Source: Psychrobacillus psychrodurans (GTDB lineage: Bacteria; Bacillota; Bacilli; Bacillales_A; Planococcaceae). From it: a DNA stretch of 64,000 nucleotides. Position 1 is the stretch's first letter. Each line of letters starts with the position of its first letter. The notes beneath the pieces are model-generated. The model saw nothing but the letters and a program-made list of their open reading frames with translations. It was not told the origin of the DNA and did not search any database. The position numbers were made by a program, and so were the translations under genes. This document shows positions 35,317 through 44,746 of the stretch, piece after piece. Location: assembly GCF_027563345.1 (NCBI RefSeq), contig NZ_JAMKBK010000007.1, one strand, 5' to 3'.

Positions 35317-36435
35317 CTATATTTTCTGAAGCTTACCTGTCGATAAAAACCATTTAATAACTGCCATCAGCAATACTATGCTAATGCATAAATAGACCAA
35401 GCCTGCATTGCTATTCAACGCGACCGGGGTTTCTAAATTCAGAGTATCTCCATTTAAAACACTTGGAAAGTTTACATAGTTAAACGGATTAAATGGTAAA
35501 AGCTTAATTAGGGATGGAAACAAAATTGGTATGACGACAAGGATGATCTGTACAAATAAAGTTAAATAAACATTTCTTAATAATACATTTAAAATTACGG
35601 ACAATAAAATTGCAAAAACTGCCAAGCAAATCATATATACAATCGAAACTGCTATGTATTTATAAATTGGATAAATTGTTACTTCCCCATTAAAAACAGC
35701 TACTGGATATGAAGCTTGTCCCAGTCCTTTAAAATAGATTAGCGGCAAACTACATACAATAAGCTCTATAATAAAGATAAAAACAATCCCCATTGAAGTC
35801 ATACATTTCGCTAATACATACTTGGTAAAAGCAATAGGATAACCTTTAATAAGAGAGGTATGTCGGAAATCATCTATCATAATGTTAGATGCGTAAATAC
35901 AGATAAGAACAAACCAAACTGATCCTACTATGCTAAATAAAAACGCTAAAAATGGATAGAAGCTCAGTGAGCCAAAAGACAATACTAAATCGTTCTCCTT
36001 TAAATATTGGTAATAGTAGGAATCCATTTCATTTTCTATTTTGGAAGGCAAGTTTACAGCGACCAGATCATAATCATCCATTTCAAATGCTTGTTTGCGT
36101 AATTCGGTTAACTCTATTGCTGTTTCTATAAATAACTCTGGCTGCTCTGTTTTTAATGCCATCCCTTGTTTTGGGTAAGTGTAATATTGTTTCACGATAT
36201 TTTTGTATATATCACTACCATCCCCGTATTCACTAGCATCAACAATTTGAAATTTATTCATAGCTACCTTGGCTGGTAACGATTCAATTGATTTTTCCTT
36301 AATCGGATTGCCTAACTCTGTTGCATTCGCATAAACAACCATCCCAATAATACTAAGCGCTACAATTAAACAAGCAAAAATATTCTTCTTATCTGTCCTT
36401 TCTATTATAAAAAGCGTTTTCAACATACTTCTCAT
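35317..36435 (-). CDS. ABC-2 type permease
   Basis: 372 residues, topology as its neighbour: helix at ~20-38, extracellular domain to ~155, then six helices. GGAGGAG lies before the ATG. First gene of the unit permease-permease-ATPase, divergent from tetR at 36796. Confidence 0.75.
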   Translation of the reverse strand: MRSMLKTLFIIERTDKKNIFACLIVALSIIGMVVYANATELGNPIKEKSIESLPAKVAMNKFQIVDASEYGDGSDIYKNIVKQYYTYPKQGMALKTEQPELFIETAIELTELRKQAFEMDDYDLVAVNLPSKIENEMDSYYYQYLKENDLVLSFGSLSFYPFLAFLFSIVGSVWFVLICIYASNIMIDDFRHTSLIKGYPIAFTKYVLAKCMTSMGIVFIFIIELIVCSLPLIYFKGLGQASYPVAVFNGEVTIYPIYKYIAVSIVYMICLAVFAILLSVILNVLLRNVYLTLFVQIILVVIPILFPSLIKLLPFNPFNYVNFPSVLNGDTLNLETPVALNSNAGLVYLCISIVLLMAVIKWFLSTGKLQKI

Positions 36436-36746
36436 ACGATTTCACTCCTCCAGCAAAAGCATGATGAAAGTAATTCATCATCTGTATTATTCACTAAATT
36501 TCACATACTTTATTAATACTCCGTTTATTTAAGTTACATATAGGTCTTTGAAATGAGAGGATTAACAAGAATATTTTAAATTCTCTATCAATAATTCTAT
36601 ACTCATCCGAAATATACCTTCTTTAGAAAAAAAAGTAACATTATATTATATACTTTTCGTTAGTTAAAATTTATAAAAGTGATAATTTTAAAAGCATGTG
36701 ATTTAGCTAAAATTGCTTTTTGACAAAATTTATAGTTTACTTTAAG

Positions 36747-36772
36747 TTAGTAAGTAATTAACCACTTACTAA
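36747..36772. promoter_or_regulatory. probable TetR operator
   Basis: TTAGTAAGT-N8-ACTTACTAA is a perfect 9-bp inverted repeat 24 nt before the tetR start. TTGACA at 36720-36725 is a possible -35. The distance suits autorepression, and it may also influence the divergent exporter (inference). Confidence 0.65.
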
Positions 36773-36795
36773 TAAGGAGAGGAGGTAATAATGGT

Positions 36796-37380
36796 ATGTC
36801 TCGACCACGTGAATATTCGGATGAACGAATTTTTCAAGGTATTCATTCAGCCTTAAGCAAATATGGTTACACAAAATTGACTCTAGATAATATCGCGAAA
36901 GAAATTATAATATCTCCTGCTGCACTCTCTAAACGATTTGGATCTAAAAAAAATCTACTCCTTTTCTATATGGATACTGTCATTAAGTTGACCACTCAAA
37001 GTTTTGTGACTTCGCGTTCTGTATCTGGCTCTAAATTGCACGCTTTAAAATCTCTCCTTATTCAATCTCTTGGAAAGGTAGAAGATGCGCAGACACTCGC
37101 TAACATCACTTCACTTTTTATTGAATCTGTTTCTGATATGGACTTTCTAGAATATTCTCAACGTCGTTTGCAGCTTATTGACGAAGAGGTTCAATACTTC
37201 CTTCGTGCAGCTATAGAGGACGGTGAGCTTTTAAATATCGAACTAGACCAAGTGGAAACAACAGCTCGCATTCTACAAGGCGCTATAGCTGGATCCCTCA
37301 TGATTTGGCTAAATAATTCTACACGTACATTGGAGCAATGGCTTGATGATTGCTTCAATATAATATTGAAGCAGTCTTGA
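36796..37380 (+). CDS. TetR-family regulator
   Basis: 194 residues. N-terminal HTH GYTKLTLDNIAKEIIISPAA then LSKRFGSKKNLLLFYMD, the TetR fold. GGAGG lies upstream. A palindrome at 36747-36772 is the likely operator. Followed after 26 nt by a hydrolase gene, probably co-transcribed. Confidence 0.88.
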   Translation: MSRPREYSDERIFQGIHSALSKYGYTKLTLDNIAKEIIISPAALSKRFGSKKNLLLFYMDTVIKLTTQSFVTSRSVSGSKLHALKSLLIQSLGKVEDAQTLANITSLFIESVSDMDFLEYSQRRLQLIDEEVQYFLRAAIEDGELLNIELDQVETTARILQGAIAGSLMIWLNNSTRTLEQWLDDCFNIILKQS

Positions 37381-37406
37381 GAATGTGAAAGAAAGGAATG
37401 AATCTT

Positions 37407-38183
37407 ATGCCGGTATATGAGGTAAATAACGTTAAGCTTTTTTATAAAATTAACGGATCAGGGGAACCTATTATTTTCACTCATGGACATTCGATGTATC
37501 ACAAACAATGGGAACCTCAGGTAAATGAGTTGTCAAATGACTATCAAACCATCGTTTGGGATGTGCGAGGCCATGGATATTCTAGCTTGCCCTCTGGCAA
37601 GGTAGACCCTGAGGATTTCTCGAGAGATTTAATTTCACTACTGGATTATCTCGAAATCCAGTCAACAGTCTTATGTGGCTTATCCATGGGCGGACATATT
37701 TCGATTCAAACAGCTATTCGTTATCCGGAAAGAGTAAAAGGTCTTATTTTAATTGGTACTCCGTTTACAAACACTTTTAACTGGTTCGAAAAATATTCAA
37801 CACCTATTAGTAAGTTTAGCCTTCGTTTTCTTCCGTTTAATATGACTGCAAAATGGACCGCTGATGTTATCTCAAAGATTAATCCAGAAAATCACGCTTT
37901 TGTTATGGAATCCTTCTCTAAGATGACAAAAGATAATTTCTTACGTCATTGGAGTGGAAATTTGCGAATGGAAAGTAAAAATGATCTAAATAAAATTCAA
38001 TGTCCAACTATGATTTTGCATGGTGAAAAGGACAATATGGTCAGAAGACAACAGCAATATTTGAAAGCGAACATCAAAGATGCCGAATTTTATACAATTA
38101 CTAATGCGCATCATCTAACGAACAGAGATAATCCGGAGGATGTTACGGATTATATTCAAAATTTTATGAAGCGCTTAAAATAA
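37407..38183 (+). CDS. alpha/beta hydrolase
   Basis: 258 residues from ATG 37407, 9 nt after GAAAGGA; the ATG at 37398 is too close to that site. Oxyanion HGHSMYHKQWEPQ, nucleophile elbow GLSMGG (Ser), acid Asp in GEKDNMV and His in NAHHLTNRD complete the triad. Resembles 3-oxoadipate enol-lactonase-like hydrolases, but substrate cannot be assigned. Confidence 0.85.
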   Translation: MPVYEVNNVKLFYKINGSGEPIIFTHGHSMYHKQWEPQVNELSNDYQTIVWDVRGHGYSSLPSGKVDPEDFSRDLISLLDYLEIQSTVLCGLSMGGHISIQTAIRYPERVKGLILIGTPFTNTFNWFEKYSTPISKFSLRFLPFNMTAKWTADVISKINPENHAFVMESFSKMTKDNFLRHWSGNLRMESKNDLNKIQCPTMILHGEKDNMVRRQQQYLKANIKDAEFYTITNAHHLTNRDNPEDVTDYIQNFMKRLK

Positions 38184-38338
38184 AATATATTAAATTTGTT
38201 TGGTTCTTCTTCTATCTTTTTAATTGCCACCCTCAAGTGCATTTTCCTTTGAAAGTTCAGTTGCATTATTTAAGAATTATTACGTATTGATTTTAGGAGA
38301 TCTGTACGCATAATTGTTACTAAGGAGGGAATTTCAAA

Positions 38339-38716
38339 TTGAGTGGACAAAATATTAGCACTACAGTTTCAGGAGATCTAATTGTTACGCATCTTATTGG
38401 TAAGATTAATACAAACGATGTCAGTGAATGGTTTAACGGCTTTAATCAGGCTTGTCAGCTTTTTATTTCCGAGGGTCGTAAATTCAAATTGTTAGTGGAT
38501 AGAAAAGGATACACTCCCGATCATTTTTCTGTTCAAAAAGCATGGAAAGATAAGTTCTTCAATGAAGACATTTTGAATCATAGCAAGGCAATTGCGTTTC
38601 TCCTTGAAGAAGGGGAAATAATGAATTATTTACAGCAAACCAATACAAAAGAATCCGTAAACTTCTTCAGTAATTATGAACAAGCATTAATTTGGTTAAA
38701 TGAATATCCATTATAA
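38339..38716 (+). CDS. hypothetical protein, SpoIIAA/STAS-like fold possible
   Basis: 125 residues from TTG 38339, preceded by AAGGAGGG. No ATG alternative lies near the start. Alternating beta/alpha pattern with GDLIVTHLIGKI, KFKLLVDRKGY and SKAIAFLLEEGE recalls SpoIIAA-like (DUF3478) proteins, but the match is weak. Followed by its own terminator. Confidence 0.6.
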   Translation: MSGQNISTTVSGDLIVTHLIGKINTNDVSEWFNGFNQACQLFISEGRKFKLLVDRKGYTPDHFSVQKAWKDKFFNEDILNHSKAIAFLLEEGEIMNYLQQTNTKESVNFFSNYEQALIWLNEYPL

Positions 38717-38723
38717 ATCCTAT

Positions 38724-38753
38724 TGAACCAGTTGCTTAATTCGACTGGTTTTT
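38724..38753 (+). terminator. terminator after 38339-38716
   Basis: GAACCAGTTG...CGACTGGTTTTTTT stem and T-run. Confidence 0.8.
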
Positions 38754-38924
38754 TTGTCCGTATTTCTTTTCCAAATTGCTTAGCAACTCTAAAATAATAC
38801 GGGGCACATTGATAGTACAAGTGAGTTCTTTATTGTAAATACTATTTCCTCTTGCATCATAAAGTTAATATTGTAAGGATATTTGCAATAACCAAAATTA
38901 AATATATACTTGCTATATAATTAA

Positions 38925-38937
38925 ACTAGTAAATATT
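38925..38937 (+). promoter_or_regulatory. candidate MarR site, copy 1
   Basis: ACTAGTAAATATT just upstream of marR (38956). The reverse complement of a near-identical string lies upstream of the next gene at 39508-39521. Confidence 0.45.
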
Positions 38938-38955
38938 ATAATGGGCAGTGATTAA

Positions 38956-39378
38956 ATGACAATTAATAGTCAAATGTACAATGTGGAAATAATAATGAGA
39001 GAGATGCTTGAAGTACAGCAAAAATCTATGATGTTCGTCAACATGCTCTCTGAAGGAGAATCATTATCTCAAAACCAGCTTATACTTCTTCTTCAATTGA
39101 AAATTAAGGGTGGAATGAAAGCAACTGAAATTGCTGATTTTTTCAGTGTAACACCTGGAGCAGTTACATCAATGTGCGATAAACTAGAAAAATTAGATCT
39201 ATTAGAGCGAATTAGAGAGACTGAAGATCGAAGAGTAGTGAAAATGGTTTTAACGAAGGATGGAGAAATTAAAGTACAAGAAATATTTTTAAAATTTCCA
39301 CAAGAAAAACTAACAGATATTGCACAAGTTTTAATTGATGTAAATCTGTTAATGGGAAAACTTTTAGGGATTTCATAA
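38956..39378 (+). CDS. MarR-family regulator
   Basis: 140 residues. Winged helix: LKIKGGMKATEIADFFSVTP, then GAVTSMCDKLEKLDLLERIR and wing ETEDRRVVKMVLT. Likely controls itself and the two-gene unit downstream through the shared ACT(T)AGTAAATATT sites (inference). No clear Shine-Dalgarno before the ATG. Confidence 0.85.
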   Translation: MTINSQMYNVEIIMREMLEVQQKSMMFVNMLSEGESLSQNQLILLLQLKIKGGMKATEIADFFSVTPGAVTSMCDKLEKLDLLERIRETEDRRVVKMVLTKDGEIKVQEIFLKFPQEKLTDIAQVLIDVNLLMGKLLGIS

Positions 39379-39507
39379 AAATGAAATCCTTTTTTTATTG
39401 TCTCAATATGTGGCCTGCCTATTTAAAATTGCCTTCTATGTACAATTTTTTGTTATTGACAAAACAAACCTGCATATAGTTTAATTGAAATATATTTTAG
39501 TAATTAA

Positions 39508-39521
39508 AATATTTACTAAGT
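39508..39521 (-). promoter_or_regulatory. candidate MarR site, copy 2
   Basis: AATATTTACTAAGT, the inverse of the site at 38925 with one extra base. It lies just downstream of TTGACA (39459 region) and overlaps the presumptive start of the following transcript. Confidence 0.45.
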
Positions 39522-39544
39522 AAATTAATGTGGGGTGTTTATCC

Positions 39545-40210
39545 ATGACAAGTGAACGAATTACAAAGCTCCGCAGTTTAACATTTACAAGTGGCAATAT
39601 TAAAAACTTAGCCACAGACTGTGAACAATTAAATATTCGAGGTTCTGTAGCTTTACACCAAGAAGTACGATTAAGAGAAATTTCCTCACATGGTCATAGC
39701 TCTTTTCATTCTCTCGTTTCAGCGAATATTTTTAAAAATACAGGAGCTTGTGTCATCAAAGATTTTTGTGAAATTGATGAGCTTACAAATGCGGGAGACT
39801 TAAAACTGCGGTATGGAAAAATAACGAAGATTAACAGTTCAGGAAAGCTAACAATTGAACAAAGTTTACAGGTAAAACAGTTTCATGTAATTGGCATTAT
39901 AAAAGCAAAGGAGATACAAGCAGAACAGTTTCATTTAAAATTGTCTGGTAGAAGTGACATCGAACAACTTATTGCAGATGAAATATGTGTAGATAAAAAA
40001 AAGTTATCTATCTCTTTATTGAAGAAAAACCTGATTTGCAAATCCATAAAAGGGAAAAGCGTGCATCTTTCCAATACAAATGCGGAAATTGTTGAAGGGG
40101 ATATTGTGACGATAGGTGATAATTGTATTATACACACACTTTATTACACAGGGAGCTATTCAATTTCGCCAAATGCCAAAGTACAGCATATTAGGAGTAA
40201 AAAGAAATGA
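39545..40210 (+). CDS. polymer-forming cytoskeletal (bactofilin-like) protein
   Basis: 221 residues from ATG 39545 with GGGGTG upstream. The protein is a run of short beta repeats (ELTNAGDLKLRYGKITKINS, SGKLTIEQSLQVKQFHVIG, IKAKEIQAEQFHLKL), as in bactofilin/DUF583 proteins. The repeats read 'induce/exclude/represent' residues every ~18 positions and suggest a right-handed beta-helix. No membrane segment. Overlaps the next gene by 4 nt. Cellular role unknown. Confidence 0.7.
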   Translation: MTSERITKLRSLTFTSGNIKNLATDCEQLNIRGSVALHQEVRLREISSHGHSSFHSLVSANIFKNTGACVIKDFCEIDELTNAGDLKLRYGKITKINSSGKLTIEQSLQVKQFHVIGIIKAKEIQAEQFHLKLSGRSDIEQLIADEICVDKKKLSISLLKKNLICKSIKGKSVHLSNTNAEIVEGDIVTIGDNCIIHTLYYTGSYSISPNAKVQHIRSKKK

Positions 40211-40479
40211 AAATAATCCAATCATTTTTTTGTTTATTAGCAATTCCGGTTCTATCTATTCTATATGTAGGGTTGATGGCAAGTGCATTAATATCAATCT
40301 TAGCAGGCATTTTGCGTACATTTGGACTGGACAAAATAGAAATGAGTATTTGGCAAGACGTTAACATTCCAGTGCCTTTAAGCATCCCTTTCTCACTAAT
40401 TGTTTCTTTATTGCTTTTCTTTTCCTCACTTTATGTAAAACGTTCTATAACATTCTGTATTTCCAAGCTTAGGTATTAA
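40207..40479 (+). CDS. small membrane protein
   Basis: 90 residues with two hydrophobic segments (about 5-38 and 55-75) and a linking LRTFGLDKIEMSIWQDVNIP. Start ATG overlaps the previous TGA (ATGA), so it is translationally coupled to the bactofilin-like gene. This two-gene pairing under MarR control suggests a membrane anchor for the beta-helix protein (inference). Confidence 0.65.
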   Translation: MKIIQSFFCLLAIPVLSILYVGLMASALISILAGILRTFGLDKIEMSIWQDVNIPVPLSIPFSLIVSLLLFFSSLYVKRSITFCISKLRY

Positions 40480-40693
40480 ACTTTTGTACACCTACACCTA
40501 CTTGCTGATTTTAATGCCTGTAACGCTCTTTTTTTAGAGTAGTGACTAAACCACTAATCATCTAGGAGAAGAGCTACAGGCACTTCAATCGACTATCAAT
40601 AATATCAACATTGAAACATAAAAAAATTTTGATTTATACATAAAGCTAGCATTGCTTGGAGTAAAAGGTCCGTTAACATGGACTAATCAATTC

Positions 40694-41794
40694 TTACCCC
40701 TTCCCTCGTTCTCCCAAGTTAATCCCAATCCCCATATACATTACACCAATCAACAGCAAAAATGAAAGGGGTAACGAAATATCACTCCACCCTGCACCAA
40801 AGAGAGCAACATCCATCATTGCATCGACTGCATAACCTAGTGGAAAGATATCCGCTAGGAAGTTGAATACTGGGTTATCCATTGCTCCTGGTTGCATATA
40901 TACCCCACTAATAACTGGAATCATCGGAACAATAGACGGATAAATCATATTAAATTTTTCAGGTGTTTTAGCAATTCCAGCAATAAGCATAGCCAAGCTT
41001 ACTGAGCTCATTGTATATACTGCAGCTATCGTTAGAATCATCGGAAGTGATCCTATCTCGTAGTTCAAAGCATATTTAAAAATGAGAAAAACAACGACTA
41101 ATTGGATAAATCCAATGAAAAAGCTATATAATAAGTGGCCAACATACATATTTATTTTACTGACAGGGGAAAGAATCAGGCGGTTCCATACTCCACTTAC
41201 CTTATCTTCATTAATACCATTTACTCTAAAACCAATAGTAAACATTACGATAAACAGTGTAAAACCAAATAGTAGCTGAGTACCCATATCATGACTTGTA
41301 AGTTTTCCACCATTAATATTTTCCGTTTGAACAGTTATTGGTGAATTTTCCAAATAGTTTTTGAGTTGTTCTCTTAAATTTGTTGTATTTTCCGAACCGG
41401 CTATCGCTTGAAGTTGGGCCTCTTCTATAAAGACTTGATGAATCTCTTGCTCTACTAACAAGATGTCAGGCATATCCGATGCAGTAATTAAGCGATAATC
41501 ATTGTTCATTAAATGAATCGCTACATCCCTTTTTCCTTCTCTAACCTGTTCTCGAGCTTCTCTTTCTTCTGAAATGACAAATTCCGTTTCACTATTATCA
41601 TTTAATAGCTTAACCCACCGTTGTTCAATTTCCTCTGCATTTGAACCAGATGCAAAAACATCAACAGTTATTTCGGTTTGACGAGATGTATCCCCAAAAA
41701 TTAGGGTTGCTAAAATACTGAGGGCAATAAATAAAAGGACAAGTAGCGGTTTTCGTTTATCTTTTATAAATTGTGCATACAAAACTGGATACAT
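40694..41794 (-). CDS. ABC-2 type exporter permease, LnrN-like
   Basis: 366 residues from ATG 41794, the A being the last base of the upstream TAA stop. Topology: one helix (~17-35), extracellular domain (~40-185), then five or six helices with GFRVNGINEDKVSGVWNRLI. Second permease of the LnrLMN-like exporter. Substrate probably an amphipathic antibiotic, by homology of the five-gene layout. Confidence 0.8.
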   Translation of the reverse strand: MYPVLYAQFIKDKRKPLLVLLFIALSILATLIFGDTSRQTEITVDVFASGSNAEEIEQRWVKLLNDNSETEFVISEEREAREQVREGKRDVAIHLMNNDYRLITASDMPDILLVEQEIHQVFIEEAQLQAIAGSENTTNLREQLKNYLENSPITVQTENINGGKLTSHDMGTQLLFGFTLFIVMFTIGFRVNGINEDKVSGVWNRLILSPVSKINMYVGHLLYSFFIGFIQLVVVFLIFKYALNYEIGSLPMILTIAAVYTMSSVSLAMLIAGIAKTPEKFNMIYPSIVPMIPVISGVYMQPGAMDNPVFNFLADIFPLGYAVDAMMDVALFGAGWSDISLPLSFLLLIGVMYMGIGINLGERGKG

Positions 41795-43062
41795 TAAATA
41801 CGCCCCCTGTTTGGAAAGATAGACATACTGATAGCAAAACAAACGATAGAAATAGCAGTAAGAACAGTAAGGGGAAAGAATAAGTCACTCATATCGCTAA
41901 ACTGAATCCATTTTATAGCTGTTGTCTGTGTTAAACCATTTGGAGTCCATTCCCCAATTTTTTGAAATACGTTTGGAAGTCCTTCAAGTGGAAAAAAGCT
42001 ACCACCTAGAACCCCTAGCCCCATAATGATTAGAGTAAAAAGTCCACTTGCTGTATTACTATCACTCAGATGAAGAACAATTGAGGTAAACAACGATGAT
42101 AGTCCAGCAACCGTTAAGGAAAAAGCAATCATTATTACAACGAGTCCCACCCAAAATTCCAACGTCTTTCCAGGGAATACGCTTAATAACAGTTGAACAG
42201 CTGTAAAAGTAATAACCATCTGTATACAGACCAATATAAAGGTAGATACTGTTTTTCCTAATAAAAAGTTTATTGGATTACTATTTGTTAATAGAATTCT
42301 ATTAACAACTCGTTCACGCTTTTCTGTAACGGTTTTTAAAGCTACAGTTTGAGCTAAAAACAAGGCAAACAAAGTACTAATCGCAATCGTAAAGTATTGA
42401 GAAATGCTATACGTATCAATTCCTTCAACAACTTCTCTTCCCCCCTGTGGCAATACGGGTTCAGCGTACACAGTTTCTCCTGTACTTCCTAAGGCAAACT
42501 GCACATTTAATGAATGAACAAAGTTATGAACGATATCTTGAAGTGCACCTACCTCAGTAGATGGATCTTTCGCTAAAATATTTACAGGTATATGATTGGG
42601 CCGCTCGTCTAATAAGACAACGGAAAGTACCTCATACGTAAATCCTTCTGGAATCCTTATAATCGCGTCAAGATCCCCGTTATTTACTTGTTTTGTTGCT
42701 TCCTGTTCGCTGATTTCCTTTATAGTAATCCAGTCTTGTATTTCGGGATTTATTAGAAAATCATGTATTAGACCAACGGGGTTAAGGTTTGCTGCTTCAT
42801 CAAGGACTTTCTCTTTTTCAGTAGGAGATAATTCTGTTTCTTTCACAGCATGTTCAAATTGTTCTTTCCCGACCTTCTCGTCATCTGCTACCAATAATGC
42901 TATATCGATATGAATCGCTTCTTCATCATCTTTAAAAAGACCTGAAAAGGCGAAGTTTAGTATGACAATAAGGATAATCGGAAGTAATAGAGCCATTAAA
43001 ATCTCTTTGCGGTCTCGCCAAAAAACTAGTATGTCTTTTTTAATAAATGAGCTCATTTTCAT
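41794..43062 (-). CDS. ABC-2 type exporter permease, LnrM-like
   Basis: 422 residues, same topology; KTVTEKRERVVNRILLTNSN is the conserved cytoplasmic loop of DrrB/YhfI-type exporters. A large extracellular domain spans ~45-230. One nt overlap with the downstream permease, 6 nt from the ATPase. Confidence 0.82.
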   Translation of the reverse strand: MKMSSFIKKDILVFWRDRKEILMALLLPIILIVILNFAFSGLFKDDEEAIHIDIALLVADDEKVGKEQFEHAVKETELSPTEKEKVLDEAANLNPVGLIHDFLINPEIQDWITIKEISEQEATKQVNNGDLDAIIRIPEGFTYEVLSVVLLDERPNHIPVNILAKDPSTEVGALQDIVHNFVHSLNVQFALGSTGETVYAEPVLPQGGREVVEGIDTYSISQYFTIAISTLFALFLAQTVALKTVTEKRERVVNRILLTNSNPINFLLGKTVSTFILVCIQMVITFTAVQLLLSVFPGKTLEFWVGLVVIMIAFSLTVAGLSSLFTSIVLHLSDSNTASGLFTLIIMGLGVLGGSFFPLEGLPNVFQKIGEWTPNGLTQTTAIKWIQFSDMSDLFFPLTVLTAISIVCFAISMSIFPNRGRI

Positions 43063-43068
43063 CTCTCC

Positions 43069-44001
43069 TTAATCCCGCAATGTTTTGCCTGTAAGGTGTA
43101 AGAAAACATCCTCTAAACTTGGAATTTCTACCTGATAGTTAACGATCTGAATTCCCTCTTTTTCTGAAGCAAGTACTAGCTTACTTAATAAATTACTATT
43201 CTTTTTAGAGATAATTCGAAGTCCTACATTCGTTTCATCCAATTGAAAAACATTTGAAAAGGATTTAATCGTGTCAATTAACGATTCACTTCTATTGCTA
43301 AGTTGAACTTGGATAGTATCCTCAGTAGATAAAATACTTAGTAATTCTTCCTTACTACCAGAAGCGATAATCTTTCCACGATCCATAATATAAACCCTCT
43401 TACATAGTTGCTCCACCTCTTCCATGTAGTGACTTGTATAAAGGACTGTTGTACCAGAGGTTTTATTTAATTCTCGAACAGTCTCTAAAATATGGTTTCT
43501 TGATTGGGGATCAATTCCAACAGTAGGCTCATCTAAAATTAGAATCTTGGGTTGATGCAAGAGAGCTGCAGCTATGTTTATTCTTCTTTTCATCCCACCA
43601 GAAAATGTTTTAATAAGTTCCTTTTGTCGCTCCTTTAGTCCAACCATTTCTAGCACTTCTTGAATCCTTCCTTCTAAAATATCTTTTTTCACTTGATAGG
43701 TTTGACCGAAAAATTTCAAATTTTCATATGCCGTGAGTTCTTCATATAATGCAATTTCCTGCGGCACAACTCCTAATACTTTTCGAATTTCAGAAGGGTC
43801 TTTTATTGTACTTTTTCCATCAAGCTTGATATCCCCAGAAGTAGGTCGAATTAAAGATGATATCATTGAAATTGTAGTTGATTTCCCAGCACCATTCGGT
43901 CCGAGTAATCCAACCGATTCTCCTGCATCTAAATAAATATTAATTTCATCTACAACCTTTTTACCTTTAAAACTTTTACTAAGCTTCACTGTTTCGAGCA
44001 T
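43069..44001 (-). CDS. ABC-2 type exporter ATPase, LnrL-like
   Basis: 310 residues: Walker A GPNGAGKST, Q-loop VPQEIALY, signature FSGGMKRRI, Walker B ILILDEP, switch SHYMEEVE. The C-terminal ~80 residues form the small domain typical of DrrA/LnrL ATPases. First gene of the three-gene exporter operon, 112 nt after the response-regulator gene with a terminator between. Confidence 0.88.
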   Translation of the reverse strand: MLETVKLSKSFKGKKVVDEINIYLDAGESVGLLGPNGAGKSTTISMISSLIRPTSGDIKLDGKSTIKDPSEIRKVLGVVPQEIALYEELTAYENLKFFGQTYQVKKDILEGRIQEVLEMVGLKERQKELIKTFSGGMKRRINIAAALLHQPKILILDEPTVGIDPQSRNHILETVRELNKTSGTTVLYTSHYMEEVEQLCKRVYIMDRGKIIASGSKEELLSILSTEDTIQVQLSNRSESLIDTIKSFSNVFQLDETNVGLRIISKKNSNLLSKLVLASEKEGIQIVNYQVEIPSLEDVFLHLTGKTLRD

Positions 44002-44040
44002 TGATCCGCACCCCTTTATCGATTGTTAAGTTCAATATAT

Positions 44041-44070
44041 AAAAAAAGAAACAGTATCACTACTGTCTCT
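44041..44070 (-). terminator. terminator between the response regulator and exporter operon
   Basis: Minus strand AGAGACAGTA/TACTGTTTCT stem then TTTTTTTAT. Confidence 0.75.
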
Positions 44071-44113
44071 AGTCACGACTTATTTATTTATCCATTACTT
44101 TTGTTTATATTAT

Positions 44114-44746
44114 TTATACAAGATTGTGTCGAATGGCATAAATAGCTAGTTGAGTACGATCCCTTAAGTCTAATTTACTTAAAATTTGACTTGTATTATT
44201 TTTCACAGTACCTACAGAAATAGCTAGTCTTTCAGCTATTTCATTATTATTAAGTCCATCACCAATACATTTTAATATGGCTCGTTCCCTTGGGGTTAAA
44301 GTGGAGTCTGGTTCTTTAGTGTCCTGCTGTTTCATCAACTGGGGAACGACTTTTGCTGCTATTTGCTCTTCCAACGATAATCCCCCCTTCAATGCACTAC
44401 GGATTGAACGGAGTAAAGAACTGGTATCACCATTCTTTAAAATGTAACCATTCACCCCAATACGAAGTGCCTCCATTACATAATGATCATCATCAAAGGT
44501 AGTTAACATTAAAATCTTCGTATTGGGCCAGCGAGATTGAATGACCTTTGCTGTTTCCAATCCATCCATAATAGGCATCCTAATATCGAGTATTGCAATA
44601 TCAAATTGCATTTTTTCACATAGTTTCACAGCTTCTTTTCCATTGTCTGTTTCCCCAGTAACATTATACTCATGCTCTGTTTCAATCATCATTTTTAATC
44701 CCTGTCTCACCATTACTTGATCTTCTACCAGTAGTATCCGAATCAT
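44114..44746 (-). CDS. NarL/LuxR-type response regulator, LnrK-like
   Basis: 210 residues from ATG 44746, with AGGTGAT upstream. Receiver Asp54 in IAILDIRMPIMDG; C-terminal HTH LTPRERAILKCIGDGLNNNE and IAERLAISVGTVKNNTSQIL. Pairs with the kinase at 44682, with an unusually long 65-nt overlap. Predicted to activate the exporter operon downstream. Confidence 0.9.
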   Translation of the reverse strand: MIRILLVEDQVMVRQGLKMMIETEHEYNVTGETDNGKEAVKLCEKMQFDIAILDIRMPIMDGLETAKVIQSRWPNTKILMLTTFDDDHYVMEALRIGVNGYILKNGDTSSLLRSIRSALKGGLSLEEQIAAKVVPQLMKQQDTKEPDSTLTPRERAILKCIGDGLNNNEIAERLAISVGTVKNNTSQILSKLDLRDRTQLAIYAIRHNLV

